64,000 nt of DNA, from positions 62,444,702 to 62,508,701 of the forward strand of contig NC_065881.2 in the NCBI RefSeq assembly GCF_932274485.2, written 5' to 3'. The stretch is from Patella vulgata (taxonomy: Eukaryota; Mollusca; Gastropoda; Patellidae). Below the pieces are notes generated by a model. The model saw only the letters and a program-made list of their open reading frames with translations, searched no databases and was not told the origin of the DNA. The translations under genes were made by a program, and so were the position numbers. Each line of letters begins with the position of its first letter. Within the stretch, counting starts at the first letter, position 1. This document shows positions 1-10,141 of this stretch, piece after piece.

Positions 1-561
1 GTCGTTTGTCTATCATATTCGAATGAATAAAAACTAAAAAGGTGACAGACAAAAACTATGGTGCTAAGATAAACGATTACGCACAGACGTATATTAAATT
101 TTGCCGACGTAAACCCGTTTTTTCTCTGCTGGAACTACCAAAGATATAACGATATTTCTTTTGCGTTTGATACATGTATCACCACCTCCGTTAAAGGACG
201 AAAGATTCGTCTACTTTGGCGCCATTTTGTGAAGATCATGCAGACATTGAGCAGCGATCTTCAAGACGGAAGAAACCATCATACCGAAGTTACTATAAAT
301 AGCACCACTTTTCGACACCCACGGTCAGCACAAGATTTTTGACATGAGCTATGAATGGAAAGATAAAGTTGCAGTTAATTTTGTTGACGTTTATGATTTT
401 CCGTATCATTGTTTACCGGTCCCATGGACCGCCGGGAAGATAATTTACCGGTACACTTTATCGGAAACTCTGCATATCACTTACCGTCATACAGCCGAAG
501 CTAGATGGAGAGTAACGGAATCTGCCGAGGTTTCCCGAGTGCTGTAACCGCGTGCTAGAAA
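1..561. other. Unassigned sequence with a short open frame
   Basis: No recognised gene. A 67-codon open frame on the + strand (344-547) begins with MSYEWKDKVAVNF; I recognise no domain in it and its length is within chance expectation. If the SR-type gene whose first exon is at 1376-1527 continues leftward, this stretch is part of its first intron or lies close to its second exon, but I found no convincing acceptor plus coding segment here. Confidence 0.3.
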
Positions 562-1165
562 TGTCTAATATTTTTCGGATATGTGTGTGTGAAATAGCTT
601 TATTTAACGCTCGCTTCCACCGAAGTGATATCGCAGATGAATTATAATGACTGTCTATTGATCTGGGCGCTATATACTCTTACAATATGTGACTTCTATG
701 ACTGGTTTATACATATTGTCGGCTCACATCAATGCGATTAAAATGTCCGACAATGCAGAAACCACGAGGTTAACACGGAGATTAAAATTATAATGGATTG
801 ATGAATAGTTCGACAAAGGGGAAACAATGGCTTCTGTTTAAGATTAGATTGATGAATCGTCCGACAAAGGATTAAGTCAGTCAATCAAGACAGATTAAGT
901 AGTTAATCAAGGTAGGTTTATAGACCGTATAACACGATAAATACGTTGATCACTTAATTACCTTATTAATTCAGCGTATTATCGACGATAATCTGGTTGA
1001 GTGGTAGTTATACACTCAGTAAACTATAATAATTTCGGAATTTTGAATATTATTCACCATGTCTTGATGTCCGATTGGGCATATTCCCGGTCGGACAATT
1101 TTGGGTGTTTGGAAAAAAGATTCGGACAAGTCCGGAAAATACGGGCAAAATCCCATCACTGACGT
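562..1165 (+). repeat. Dispersed ~600-bp repeat, copy 1
   Basis: The stretch is collinear with 32572-33143. Both begin near a shared TTTTTCGGATAT motif followed by GTGTGTG and GCTCGCTTCCACCGAAGTGA. Both pass through TAGTTAATCAA and GTTGAGTGGTAGTTATACAC, and both finish near AATCCCATCAC. Divergence is moderate with small indels. No coding potential is seen. One copy sits in the presumed first intron of the SR-type gene and the other in intron 3 of CNEP1R1, so it is an interspersed family of unknown class. Confidence 0.7.
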
Positions 1166-1315
1166 AAACCTATATTTAAAATTCTGTCAAAATCGGATAA
1201 AAATTGTGACCTGTAGAGGGTCCACAAACAAATTGTGGATGGACAGACTGGGGCGACGACATGAAAATGTGTGCAGATAAAAAAAAACAATCAGTTCAAA
1301 ATTGTTTTGACTAGG
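1166..1315 (+). repeat. End fragment of tandem-core element family R2
   Basis: It carries the R2 core phrase AAAATCGGATAAAAATTGTGA, then a terminal segment with AAATTGTGGATGGACAGAC, a GGGGCGACG block and ATGAAAATGTG. The same terminal segment closes the longer copies at 15860-15930 and 17080-17135. Only the 3' end is present. Confidence 0.65.
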
Positions 1316-1375
1316 CTTATCCGTAGGACATTCAGTTCAGCTGTTTACGTGTATATGTATCTTTTGGGAGCCTAC

Positions 1376-1527
1376 CTGTTTCTACTACGAGATCTAGACC
1401 GTCTATTTCTGCTCCTACTTCTGCTTCTACTTTGATGTCTGTTTCTGTCATAGCGTCCTCTTGTGCGGCTTGAGCTTCTATGGCTTCTACTGTTACTACG
1501 TCTATACCTCTGGTCACGAGAGCTCAT
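1376..1527 (-). CDS. First coding exon of an arginine/serine-rich (SR-type) protein, partial gene
   Basis: On the minus strand an ATG at 1527-1525 opens a frame of 50 codons plus two bases, starting MSSRDQRYRRSNSRSHRSSS and ending in alternating SR/NR dipeptides (…SRSRSRNRRSRSRSRN). It stops exactly at CAG|GTAGGC, a good U2-type donor (GT at 1375-1374), in phase 2. An in-frame TGA four codons upstream makes this ATG the first possible start. SR-rich N-termini are typical of nuclear pre-mRNA splicing proteins (SR proteins, DDX46- or NKAP-like factors), which SR kinases phosphorylate. Which member this is cannot be told from one low-complexity exon. The rest of the gene lies to the left and probably outside the window. 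The same bases read in another frame give an acidic 61-residue open frame, which I take to be a shadow of the SR codons. Confidence 0.72.
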
Positions 1528-2810
1528 TTTGGACAATCAAATTATAACAACATAACCCTTTAAAAACATCTAAGAAAAGTAGAAAATTATACATCTTTCA
1601 TGAATACATGTATATCATTTTAAATCATAGAAAAGAGCAAAAAGTGCATACCTATGCACTTCATCTCTGAAACCATATCACCTGTGAATTTGGTTTCGAG
1701 AATAGATCTCCCCTATCCCAATTCCTCAAACAAGATATCTTATTCTTATATCATGCCCATCTCCCATATACATGTACATACATACACACACACTTTTTCC
1801 CCCCAAAAAAGGGAACTGGTCAACTACATTTAAGATCTGACTAAGTTTGGTGAAGCGGTAATCCAAAACCTGTTCAGTAATATTTTTTCTAAAAAGACAT
1901 GACCTTCAGGTTTTGACACATACTGTAATTTTTGGTAAATTTGACTTTATCAATCAATTCAAAAATATGCATCTTATGACTTTTCAATATAATTAAGAGC
2001 AGAAAAACTATTTCACCTGTTTCCGTGTAACTGTGTACAACTTAGTTGCCAATTTTCCTTTTACTGTGCAAAAATAACGTAAAGATATTTTGTTATCAGT
2101 GCGCGCAAAAATAACCCGATGGCAGCTAGTTGAGGAAGTGGATATAAAAAATAAACCGATGGCAGCTAGTTGAGGAAGTGGATATAAAAATCAATCGATG
2201 GCACAAAAAGAATTCATGCCGTGGGACCTCGCGGCAATGGAGATATCGTCGAATAAAGTTTGGTTAGTTTATAAGGTTATATTTATACACTTCAGAAATA
2301 ACCGACAAGTGGAAAGGTACATTTTTCTTTCTCCATTTTTTCAAACATAACCACCTATCCTAATATATTAAATTATCATTTGCTTCATAAGAACACATTA
2401 TCCACATGAAAAATTACACTAAACATTGCCTAAAATTGACGAAAAAATGAACAAAAAGTACCCCAAAACACCTGCTTGCCGTATTTCGGCTATGGTCAAT
2501 TTCTGAGATTGGTAATTTTGGCTATCAAGTAGTCTCATGGACACAATCAACCCATTTGAGTATAAATGGAATAGGCCAAGAGCAAAATCTGCCTATTGTT
2601 AGATAAATAAATTACCATTTAAATATTTATTAATAGGACAAGCCAATAATCAACCCTCTGATCATCAGATGGCTCCAATATTAGGTAAATTAGACCAGCA
2701 GGGCCATTTAAGAGTTTTAACTATAAAATGGATAATCAAGACGTTGCTACAACAATAACATGACATTGGGTCATTCCATGTCAAGTGGACCAGTGCTTGT
2801 AAAGAGACCC
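1528..2810. other. Presumed 5' flank of the SR-type gene and intergenic sequence
   Basis: This should hold the promoter and 5' UTR of the minus-strand SR-type gene, but I see no clear TATA box or other core element. At 2102-2200 a segment of about 50 bases containing CCGATGGCAGCTAGTTGAGG is tandemly duplicated. Around 2560-2760 there is a diverged piece of the R4 repeat, best seen at 41119-41641. No other coding sequence is seen. Confidence 0.4.
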
Positions 2811-4135
2811 CCTCAGAATATTATGAAACAAGCTCAGTGAGGCTGATGTCCCCCGCCGAAATCCCAAAATAAATAGATGACACATATTCATTAATCGCAC
2901 ATTTATTTTTTTAAAAAGTATCAAGCAATCAAACAGATTATCACCTATACACTAAGTTTCATCACTCTTTATCAGATACATGTAGAATCAAAGTTATCTT
3001 GTCCCAAAGCATCGACCAATGAAATTGCTTAGCTCTACTTAGCATTAGCTAGAAATGTTAATCATTGAACTCAGTCAAGACATTCACCTAATGAACATCT
3101 ACATCACGTTTAAACATTCTACCTCAATTAAAAGCAGAGTTATTATGTTCCAAAGTCTTGACCAATCAAATTGCTTCAGCCCAAGCAGAAAATTCTCATC
3201 ATCAAACTTAGTCCAGGTAATGATATAATGAATCTATACTCAAGAGTTTCATCACTCTTACTTAATTAAAACCAAAGTTATCGTGCCCCAAAGCATCAAC
3301 CAATCAGATTGCTTACCGTAAGCAGACAATGTTTATCATTGAACTCCATTAAGGCATTCACCTAATGAAGGCCTACACCAAGACTGAACCTTCTACCTCA
3401 ATTAAAAGGAGAGTTATCGTGTTTCAAAATCTCGACCAATCAAATTGCTTATTGCTCTGCTTACCGTAAGCAGAAAATGCTTATTAAGGAACTTAGTCAA
3501 GGTATTGATGTGATAAAACTATACACCAAGTGTCCTCACTCTCACTGAATTAGAACTAAAGTTATCGTGTCCCAAAGCATCAACCAATCAAATTGCTTAT
3601 CTCTGCTTATTTTAAGCAGAAAATGCTCATCTTCGAACTACATCAAGACATAGACCTAATAAATCCCTACATCAAGTTTGAACATTCTAGCTCAATTAGA
3701 AGGAGAGTTATTGTGTTCCAAAGTCCTGGCCAATCAAATTGCTTATCGCTCTGCTTACCCTGAGCAGAAAATGCTCATGATCGAACTTAGTCAAGGTACA
3801 TGTATTGATGTAATGAAACTATTTACCAAGCTTCACCACACTCACTTAATTAGAACTAAAGTTATCATGTCCCAAAGCATCAACCAATCAAATTGCTTAT
3901 CTCTGCTTACCCTAAGCAGAAAATGCTCATCTTTGAACTCCATCAAGACATTGACCTAATAAACACCTACACCAAGTTTGAACATTCTAGCTCAATTAGA
4001 AAGAGAGTTATTGTGTCCCAAAAAGTGTGATGGACAGACAGACAGACAGACAGACGGACGGACAGAGAGACATACATGTACGGACGAACCCATTTTAATA
4101 GTCCCCTGCTTTCTTCGAAAGGCGGGGAAAAAAAA
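2811..4135 (+). mobile_element. Tandem-core element R1, copy a
   Basis: Starts near AACAAGCTCAGTGAGGCTGA and TGTCCCCCGCCGAAA. It continues as about seven imperfect units of 150-175 bp containing ACCAATCAAATTGCTTATC, CTAAGCAGAAAATGCTCATC and TTGAACATTCTAGCTCAATT. It ends in a (GACA/GACG)n run and a tail GTCCCCTGCTTTCTTCGAAA-GGCGGGG. The ends are short inverted copies of each other (TGTCCCCCGCC / GGCGGGG). This is the architecture of bivalve 'pearl' elements and some Helitron derivatives: unique ends, a tandem core of about 160 bp and a microsatellite. No transposase gene is present, so the element is non-autonomous. Confidence 0.7.
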
Positions 4136-5020
4136 TATGTTATAGTAGGCTACATACAAATTTATGTAAACCTGCCAAGTTATATGACTCTAACATTAAT
4201 ATTGACTGAGATATGGCCTTTTGAATAGGGGTACCCTTTCACAAGTTTTGAAACCAACTTATTAAATAAGGTCCATGAAACTACTATGCTATGACTCAAT
4301 TTTGGTGTACTCATTTTATATCTTCTAGTTAGAAAATATTCTTGAAATTATGGGGTTTGTAAGAGACTCTTTTATAGATTAAGAATTTACTATCAAATTT
4401 TGCAGATCAAGTACTGTATACTGTGTATGGAGTGCTGTAAGTAAGTGCCAAAAATTGATATGACACGTGTGCTAAAAAAATTGATATAGTGTAGAAATTT
4501 TACTACACTATTTTAGAAGTTATTACTTATCACATGTATAATGTATCAATGGATATTGTTGAAACAAACATTATTAAAAGCAACATTTCTGTCGGTTTTT
4601 TGTAAAATTAGCTTTGAAAATCGACTCACAGAGGAAAATAGCTAAAATCACTCTTTTTTTAAACACTAACCATGAATAGGATCCTTCCACAAATAAATAT
4701 ACAATATACACTTTGGGAATTAGCGCAGATTTAACAGTAATTTTGATAACCCCATAAACTTACTGGGTTTTCATAACCCGGCCAATACTTAACCAACTGA
4801 TATCCCAAACTATTCTCTATACTATAAGCACAGAAATACGAATGGTGCCATTCACTTGACGATATATTCATTAACAGTTATATTATATTTAATAATAATC
4901 ACCATATATACACAAAGAACAACTTTGTCACGACTCAAATTTGAAATTCCTGTCAAGTACCTTGGGAGCTGCCATTGCAGTCTATATATATAGGTCAACA
5001 CACAAATTAAAGAACATTTT
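4136..5020. other. AT-rich intergenic sequence, nothing recognised
   Basis: AT-rich sequence without long open frames, recognisable repeat ends or RNA genes. A short duplicated phrase AATTGATAT occurs around 4455-4490. Confidence 0.35.
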
Positions 5021-5299
5021 TGAAAAAATTAGAATCTTCAGTCATTTATTGCTTTGCCTACATGTACCTTTTAAAACTAAAACAGAATAAAACAAACATT
5101 GAAAGAAACAAATACAATGAGGGTTAAAACAATTAACTTTTATATTCTGTATTTATTGTGGGACTTGGTGACTGATATTAGTGATAATAAATTAACATAT
5201 GTAAAACATACACCTTGCTTCTCTCATTGTCCTTTCTAGTTTTATTTTAACCCTCATTATTATCTAGTTATTTAATGTTTGTTTCATTCTGTTTTAGTT

Positions 5300-5961
5300 T
5301 TAAAGATACATTGTCATGAAAGTATTTATCGGGTGGTTATTTCCAATAAAAGTATGGTGAATTTGGTATATATGGAAAGTAAAGACAACCAATCTTAATA
5401 GAAAAATACTTGAATACCTGAAAAACACCCATGGGGCAAGCACTGGGCAAAAATGTCAGGGTATCACATACTGGCAACCTGATCGCTGTGTGGCGGCTTA
5501 TTGTACATGTATGCTAGCTTGACTGAGAGAACGGTTGTTATTTCTTGATCAAATGGTTAGGTGGTTTTGCGAACATTGAGGGGTGTGAAACGTACAAAAG
5601 AGTAAAAGACTCTGCAATTAAATGGCGGAAAAAAAATTTGACAGAAAATAATTCAAGAATTTACTTAAGCCTTAATATGTATGGTAAATGGACAGTAAGT
5701 AATGAAAAATACATTATCAACCAGCAGCTGCCAGGCAGGATACACTCACATTTTGCAAGAGATAGATAGAGAACAAGCTAAAAACAAATGCGATTTTTTG
5801 TACAATCAGGGGCAATAATACAGAAAGTTATGGTCTGAAATGCGCAAATATCAAAAGGGACAAATTAAATTATTTGATAGATTAATTAGTTTGAATATGT
5901 TTTTAGTCCAATTATTATATCATCAAATCACACAGTTTGTATGCAGGGAAAGTGTCTTTAA
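5300..5961. mobile_element. TTAA-bounded MITE, family M2, copy 1
   Basis: It begins TTAAAGATACATTGTC and ends as the inverted GTGTCTTTAA; both TTAA copies are kept (5300-5303, 5958-5961). A sister copy at 34784-35298 shares AGTATTTATCGGGTGGTTAT near the left end and TTTGAATATGTTTTTAGTCC near the right. This copy also carries a piece of R2 at 5716-5870. TTAA duplication is the hallmark of piggyBac and of some other cut-and-paste superfamilies; no transposase remains to tell which. Confidence 0.7.
5716..5870 (+). repeat. 5' end fragment of tandem-core element R2
   Basis: Begins CTGCCAGGCAGGATACACTC and continues through CACATTTTGCAAGAGATAG and GAACAAGCTAAAAAC into one R2 core unit. The same head occurs at 8363-8425 and, reversed, at the end of the insertion at 37248-38026. 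It is nested in the M2 MITE. Confidence 0.65.
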
Positions 5962-6015
5962 AAGATAGGCAAAGCAATAAATGACTGAAAATTCTTATTT
6001 TTTCAAATATTCCAA

Positions 6016-6576
6016 TTTTTTTCCCCTGGTTACCAAAATTTCGTTTCGTCTTCACATCGCCTATGCTCTGAAATTTGTACGTTTACCTATATTTAGTCTG
6101 CAATGGCGGCGCCAAAACTACTTGACAGGAGGGGACGTATTTTTAACAATGTGTTGTGTCGAACATACTGATTCTAGTATTATTTTCTCACTAAAATGTT
6201 CCTTTACATTGTACAGGTGTTCACAGGGACTGACACGCGACCTTTCAGCAGTTAAAAGTTGACCAGTAAAATTTACTGGGGCCGTCAAAAAGTTTCCACA
6301 AGGAGCCAATAGGCCTGTTCCAATAGAGCGAATGTAACAACTCTTACATGTACATTCAGAGCTCAACTACATGTAAACCTACCAATGATGATAAAAATGA
6401 CCACTGACCAATCATTGATTCATATCTAAGAAAAAGTAATGATGTTTGGCATATAATTATATACTTTAGATAATGTCAAATGGAACTATAGTGTACCAAA
6501 TCACTGCCCTGTCATTGGTGTCTTGAAATAGATAGTTTGGTTAACCGACTTACAGACATAGTGGGTGTCTATTTTT
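6016..6576. other. Intergenic sequence, nothing recognised
   Basis: Two overlapping short open frames (93 and 82 codons, opposite strands) occur around 5981-6366, but neither resembles a known protein and neither has exon-like borders. No repeat family was recognised. Confidence 0.3.
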
Positions 6577-7450
6577 CTTCATATAGAGCAAAGATTTAAA
6601 GCATCGCGCAAAGGGTGGTGCTTGGGCAAAGCTTTTTTTCCAGTAACGCAGGACCTTAACTGAAACTTTCACTGACTGTTAGATAAAAAAAAAATTCAGG
6701 CTGGATACACTGGGCAAAACAGGCAATGCGCATTTCAACATAGAGTTATCTCCCCTATATCAAATCTCGTCCAAGTATCAGAAGCCAATCCAGCAATGGC
6801 CAGAAAAGGATTTCTCGAGCCATTGTTTCAGGAATATGCATATATGAAGACAATGAAAATAATTCTCACACTTTTTTGTTCTTTTTTAACAAAATTAATT
6901 GGTAAGCTTAAACATACATTACCGGTATGCAAGAGCTAAATCTGCCCATTGCAGGCCTTTCTTTAGGCCTGAAATGATTTAAAAAATATTAATTAGTCAC
7001 TTATTAACAAAACAAGACCATAATCAACTCTCGATGGCATCGGATACTCGAGATTTTAACTAGATTAGAATGGTTCGCCATTTAAAAATTTAATTTAAAA
7101 GTGGGAAAGCAAGGCTAAGTCTCGAATACACCAGAGCCCTGGTTACCACTGTGCACACATCTTGTGAAAACTACAAACAGTAATATCTTGGCTCAGAATG
7201 AAGTAATTTGAACGAAATTTTCAACATTTTCATTTTATATTCTCTATTTTTGAGCTATTATAGCAAGAATGGTCAGATCTTTATCTAAATCTTATATATT
7301 TAATTGTTCCCATAAATCAAAATCAATTTGAAAATTCACATGAAACGATATTATTTAACATTTTTTGCATCACTTGATAACCTTAATTATGAAGGTTTTA
7401 TATTTGACAACAATCAGTTTTGCTCTGTGCGCGGATAATGCCTGTAGCAA
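6577..7450 (+). repeat. Diverged copy of the hairpin-rich unit of 62468-63990, split by repeat R4
   Basis: The left part (6577-6890) shares the order of motifs found in the array at the right end of the window: AAAGCATCGCGCAAAG, GGTGCTTGGGCAAAGC, AAAAAAATTCAGGCTGGATA, CACTGGGCAAAACAGGCAAT and CACTTTTTTGTTCTTTTTT. The right part (7299-7450) has AATTATGAAGGTTTTATATT and TTTGACAACAATCAG. A segment at about 6906-7298 is a reverse-oriented R4 repeat. The short hairpin stems of the array are partly decayed here. Confidence 0.65.
6906..7298 (-). mobile_element. TTAA-type element R4, reverse copy
   Basis: Starts CTTAAACATACATTA, the end sequence of the R4 copy at 41119-41641 read in reverse. It runs through GCAAGAGCTAAATCTGCC to ATTTTCAACATTTTCATTTT and CTATTATAGCAAGAATGGTC, matching the other R4 copies in order. 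The end near 7298 is diverged. Non-coding. Confidence 0.55.
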
Positions 7451-8362
7451 ATTTTGCATATTTTCTAAGAAAGTCAAAACATAATTATTTCTATAGGAGC
7501 TTTTACGTGTGACGTATTTCCGGTGTCTATTTTTAGCCTGGCCTTTTTCAACACGGGTCTTCACCCGTTAACTGTGTAGTTTTTAAAATGTTAACTACCC
7601 CCTATTGTGTAATTAATTTGACGAAAAACATCATTTTTGGACCTTTTTATTCCTGAATACAAATCAGAGTAGTCTGAAGTCTGAAATCATATTAAAACTA
7701 ACGGTAAATAGAGTTGTCTTCGTTCAATTAGATTTCCTCGACCAGGCGTAATATAACGTCCTACACATTCTGCGATCGTATGTTCGAAGAATAGGTTGGG
7801 GAAAATACCTCCAAGGCGTTATATTACGCCCTACACATGGTGAGTGGCAGTTGTCCAGGACGTTATATAACTCCCTAAGCATTTAATGGGTTAACATGCT
7901 AAATGCTAGGGAAAATGGGTTTTTTCCTCTTTTTCTCTTTATACAAAAAGTTATTTAGAGTATCACTCTTCTTATAAGTTGCGTGTAGCATTCGTCATAA
8001 ATTACCAATTTCAAATCGTGTCTAAATTATTTTTGTTTCGTTTTATTGACGATATACTGCGTGTGCATTGCTGTATGAAGCCGATTTATATGTTTTGTTT
8101 TAATTTTACTGCAAACAATTAATAGATAACATCTGTTTGGTTGTAAAATGCCATGAAATAGAGCATTAAGAGTAAATAATAGAATGAGTTGGAGATGGTG
8201 ACCTGCGGTTCCACAAAAGAATTATTCAAGACGATATTAAAATTTAAGCACGACCGTAGCACATCTAAAAAATAATCATGCTGTATCAAATTCACCGAGT
8301 CCAGTTACATATTTTCATTCAACAGTCGTTCTCTGAACCAAATACTGAATTAAAAATTGATA
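7451..8362. other. Intergenic sequence with short mirrored motifs
   Basis: Contains GGCGTAATATAACGTCCTAC (7745) and, 60 bases on, the near reverse GGCGTTATATTACGCCCTAC, then a third related phrase GACGTTATATAACTCCCTA. These short AT-rich palindromes look like remnants of a satellite or MITE. No gene was recognised. Confidence 0.3.
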
Positions 8363-9440
8363 CCAGCGGCTGCCAGGCAGGATACGCCCACATTTTCAAG
8401 AGATGGATAGAGAACAAGCTTAAAAGAAAGTGATTTTTCCTTCAATCAAGGGCCATATTTCAGGAAATTACAATTCGATATGCGCAAATATCGAAAGGAA
8501 CCAAGATCTTTGTGTTATAAACTTACATTTCAAGTTTCAACAAAATCGGATTAAAATTGTGACCTCCATAGGATCCACAACCTTGATATACCATATTTTT
8601 ACGCTATTTGAGAACAAAGGGCGGCCATTTTGTCTGTCAGTTTTGAGCCGATTTTCACGAAATTCAAACTCAGCCGTCCTTATGGTGTAACGGTGATACA
8701 ATAATACGTTTTTTTGAATCGGATAAAAATTATGACCTCTATATAGGGTCGACATGGGTCCACAAGCTAAAAATGCGATTTTTCCTACAATCAGGAGCCA
8801 TAATTCAGGAAGTTATGGTCTGATATGCGCGAATATCGAAAGGAACCAAGATCTTTGGGTTATAAACTTACATTTCAAGTTTCAACAAAATCGGATAAAA
8901 ATTGTGACCTCTATTGGGTCCACAACCTTGATATACCATATTTTTACGCTATTTGAGAACGAAGGGCGGCAATTTTGTCAGTCAATTTTGGGCCGATTTT
9001 CACGAAATTCGAACTCGGCCGTCCTTAGGGTGTAACGGTGATATAATAATATGTTTTTTTAAATCGGATAAAAATTATGACCTCTATAGGGTCCACAAGC
9101 TAAAAATGCGATTTTTCCTACAATCAGGGGCCATAATTCAGGAAATTACGGCCCAATATGCGCGAATATCGAAAGGAACCGAGATCTTTTGGTTATAAAC
9201 TTACATTTCAAGTTTCAACAAAATCGGATAAAAATTGTGACCTCTATAGGGTCCACAACCTTGATATACCATATTTTTAAGCTATTTGAGGACGAACGGC
9301 GGCCATTTTGTCTGTCAATTTTGGGCCGATTTTCACGAAATTTGAACTCAGTCGTCCTTAAGGTGTAACGGTGATATAATAATACGGTTTTTAAAATCAG
9401 ATAAAAATTATGACTTCTATAGGGTCCACAAGCTAAAAAC
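8363..9440 (+). mobile_element. Tandem-core element R2, left part (host of the DIRS insertion)
   Basis: The head CTGCCAGGCAGGATACGCCC is followed by three composite units of about 330 bp. Each has a half with CAATCAGGGGCCATAATTCA and ATATCGAAAGGAACC, and a half with CCTTGATATACCATATTTTT, GGCGGCCATTTTGTC and GTGTAACGGTGATA. The joints read AAAATTGTGACCTCTATAGG-GTCCACAAGC. It resumes at 15534 after the DIRS element and again at 16726 after a DNA transposon, so 8363-17138 looks like one tandem-core locus interrupted twice. Short open frames here are accidental products of the repeat. Confidence 0.75.
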
Positions 9441-9473
9441 TTACATAAATCTAATATTTATGATATTAGATAA

Positions 9474-9635
9474 TACTTATCCTGACATAACTATTTGCAT
9501 ATTCCGTTTTTCCTTCTCGGTAATCGTCGGAAGACATCAAAGTAAAACTGAAATACCGCCATGACCTCTGACCCATCTCACTATCACCACTGACCACATC
9601 ACGTGTCACTACTGTCTTAAACTTCCTCTTCCGTT
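9474..9635 (+). repeat. DIRS inverted terminal repeat (recombinase-proximal side)
   Basis: It contains ACTATTTGCATATTCCG and ends at CTTCCTCTTCCGTT. It is the reverse complement of 15362-15523 over 162 bp with one visible difference. The outermost 33 bases (9441-9473) are specific to this end. Confidence 0.93.
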
Positions 9636-9694
9636 AACCTGCTAACCATTATAACATAGTCACATGCCAAGGGGAGGACGGCGGGATCGAGATC

Positions 9695-9780
9695 TTATGT
9701 CAGGATAAGTATTATCTAATATCATAAATATTAGATTTATGTAAATTAATTTACTACTTATCCTGACATAACTATTTGCA
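9695..9780 (+). repeat. DIRS internal complementary region
   Basis: These 86 bases are the reverse complement of the two element ends joined head to tail: 9695-9744 pairs with 9441-9490, and 9745-9780 pairs with 15498-15533. In DIRS elements this region is thought to template the missing outer ends during formation of the circular DNA intermediate. It therefore also fixes the borders of the element to the base. Confidence 0.93.
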
Positions 9781-10141
9781 GAATTCATCAGAAAAGGCGG
9801 TGCTGGCATCTTGTCACGTGGAGTAGTGGTGATACTAAAAATAGATTTCAGAAATCAACGGTAAAACTCGATACATCTCGGTTACCGTGACCCCAAATGC
9901 ACATACTTCCGAGTAATTAATATGATATCATAAATCATATAAAAACACCGAAAAGTGCCCGTATCACATTTTTGGAGAACAAGACAAAACTGGAACCCAC
10001 CTGTCTTGGTTTCTGGCGCTGCTTTCTGTCTATATATATCCATTATATTACAAATAACCATCACCATAACAAAGGTCAAGGCCTCTGACCCTTCAACGTA
10101 ATTACACTGCTACCATATATACATCAATAATCACACCATTA

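Larger units (their letters stand above)
5021..6015. repeat. Fold-back (inverted-arm) element, interrupted
   Basis: The left arm 5021-5137 contains CAGTCATTTATTGCTTTGCC, then AAAACTAAAACAGAATAAAA, then AATGAGGGTTAAAA. Its reverse complement occurs in two pieces: 5240-5302 and 5962-6012. The gap between the pieces is exactly the TTAA-bounded MITE at 5300-5961. Without that MITE the structure is a fold-back of about 330 bp with arms near 115 bp and a loop of about 100 bp. No coding capacity is seen. Confidence 0.7.

Noticed and set aside
344-547. 67-codon open frame near the left edge
   Set aside because: Not called as a gene: too short to exceed chance, no recognised domain, and no splice-compatible partner seen.
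1332-1517. Acidic 61-residue open frame
   Set aside because: It is the alternative reading of AGA/CGT/AGC-rich SR codons. The SR frame has the start context, upstream stop and donor site.
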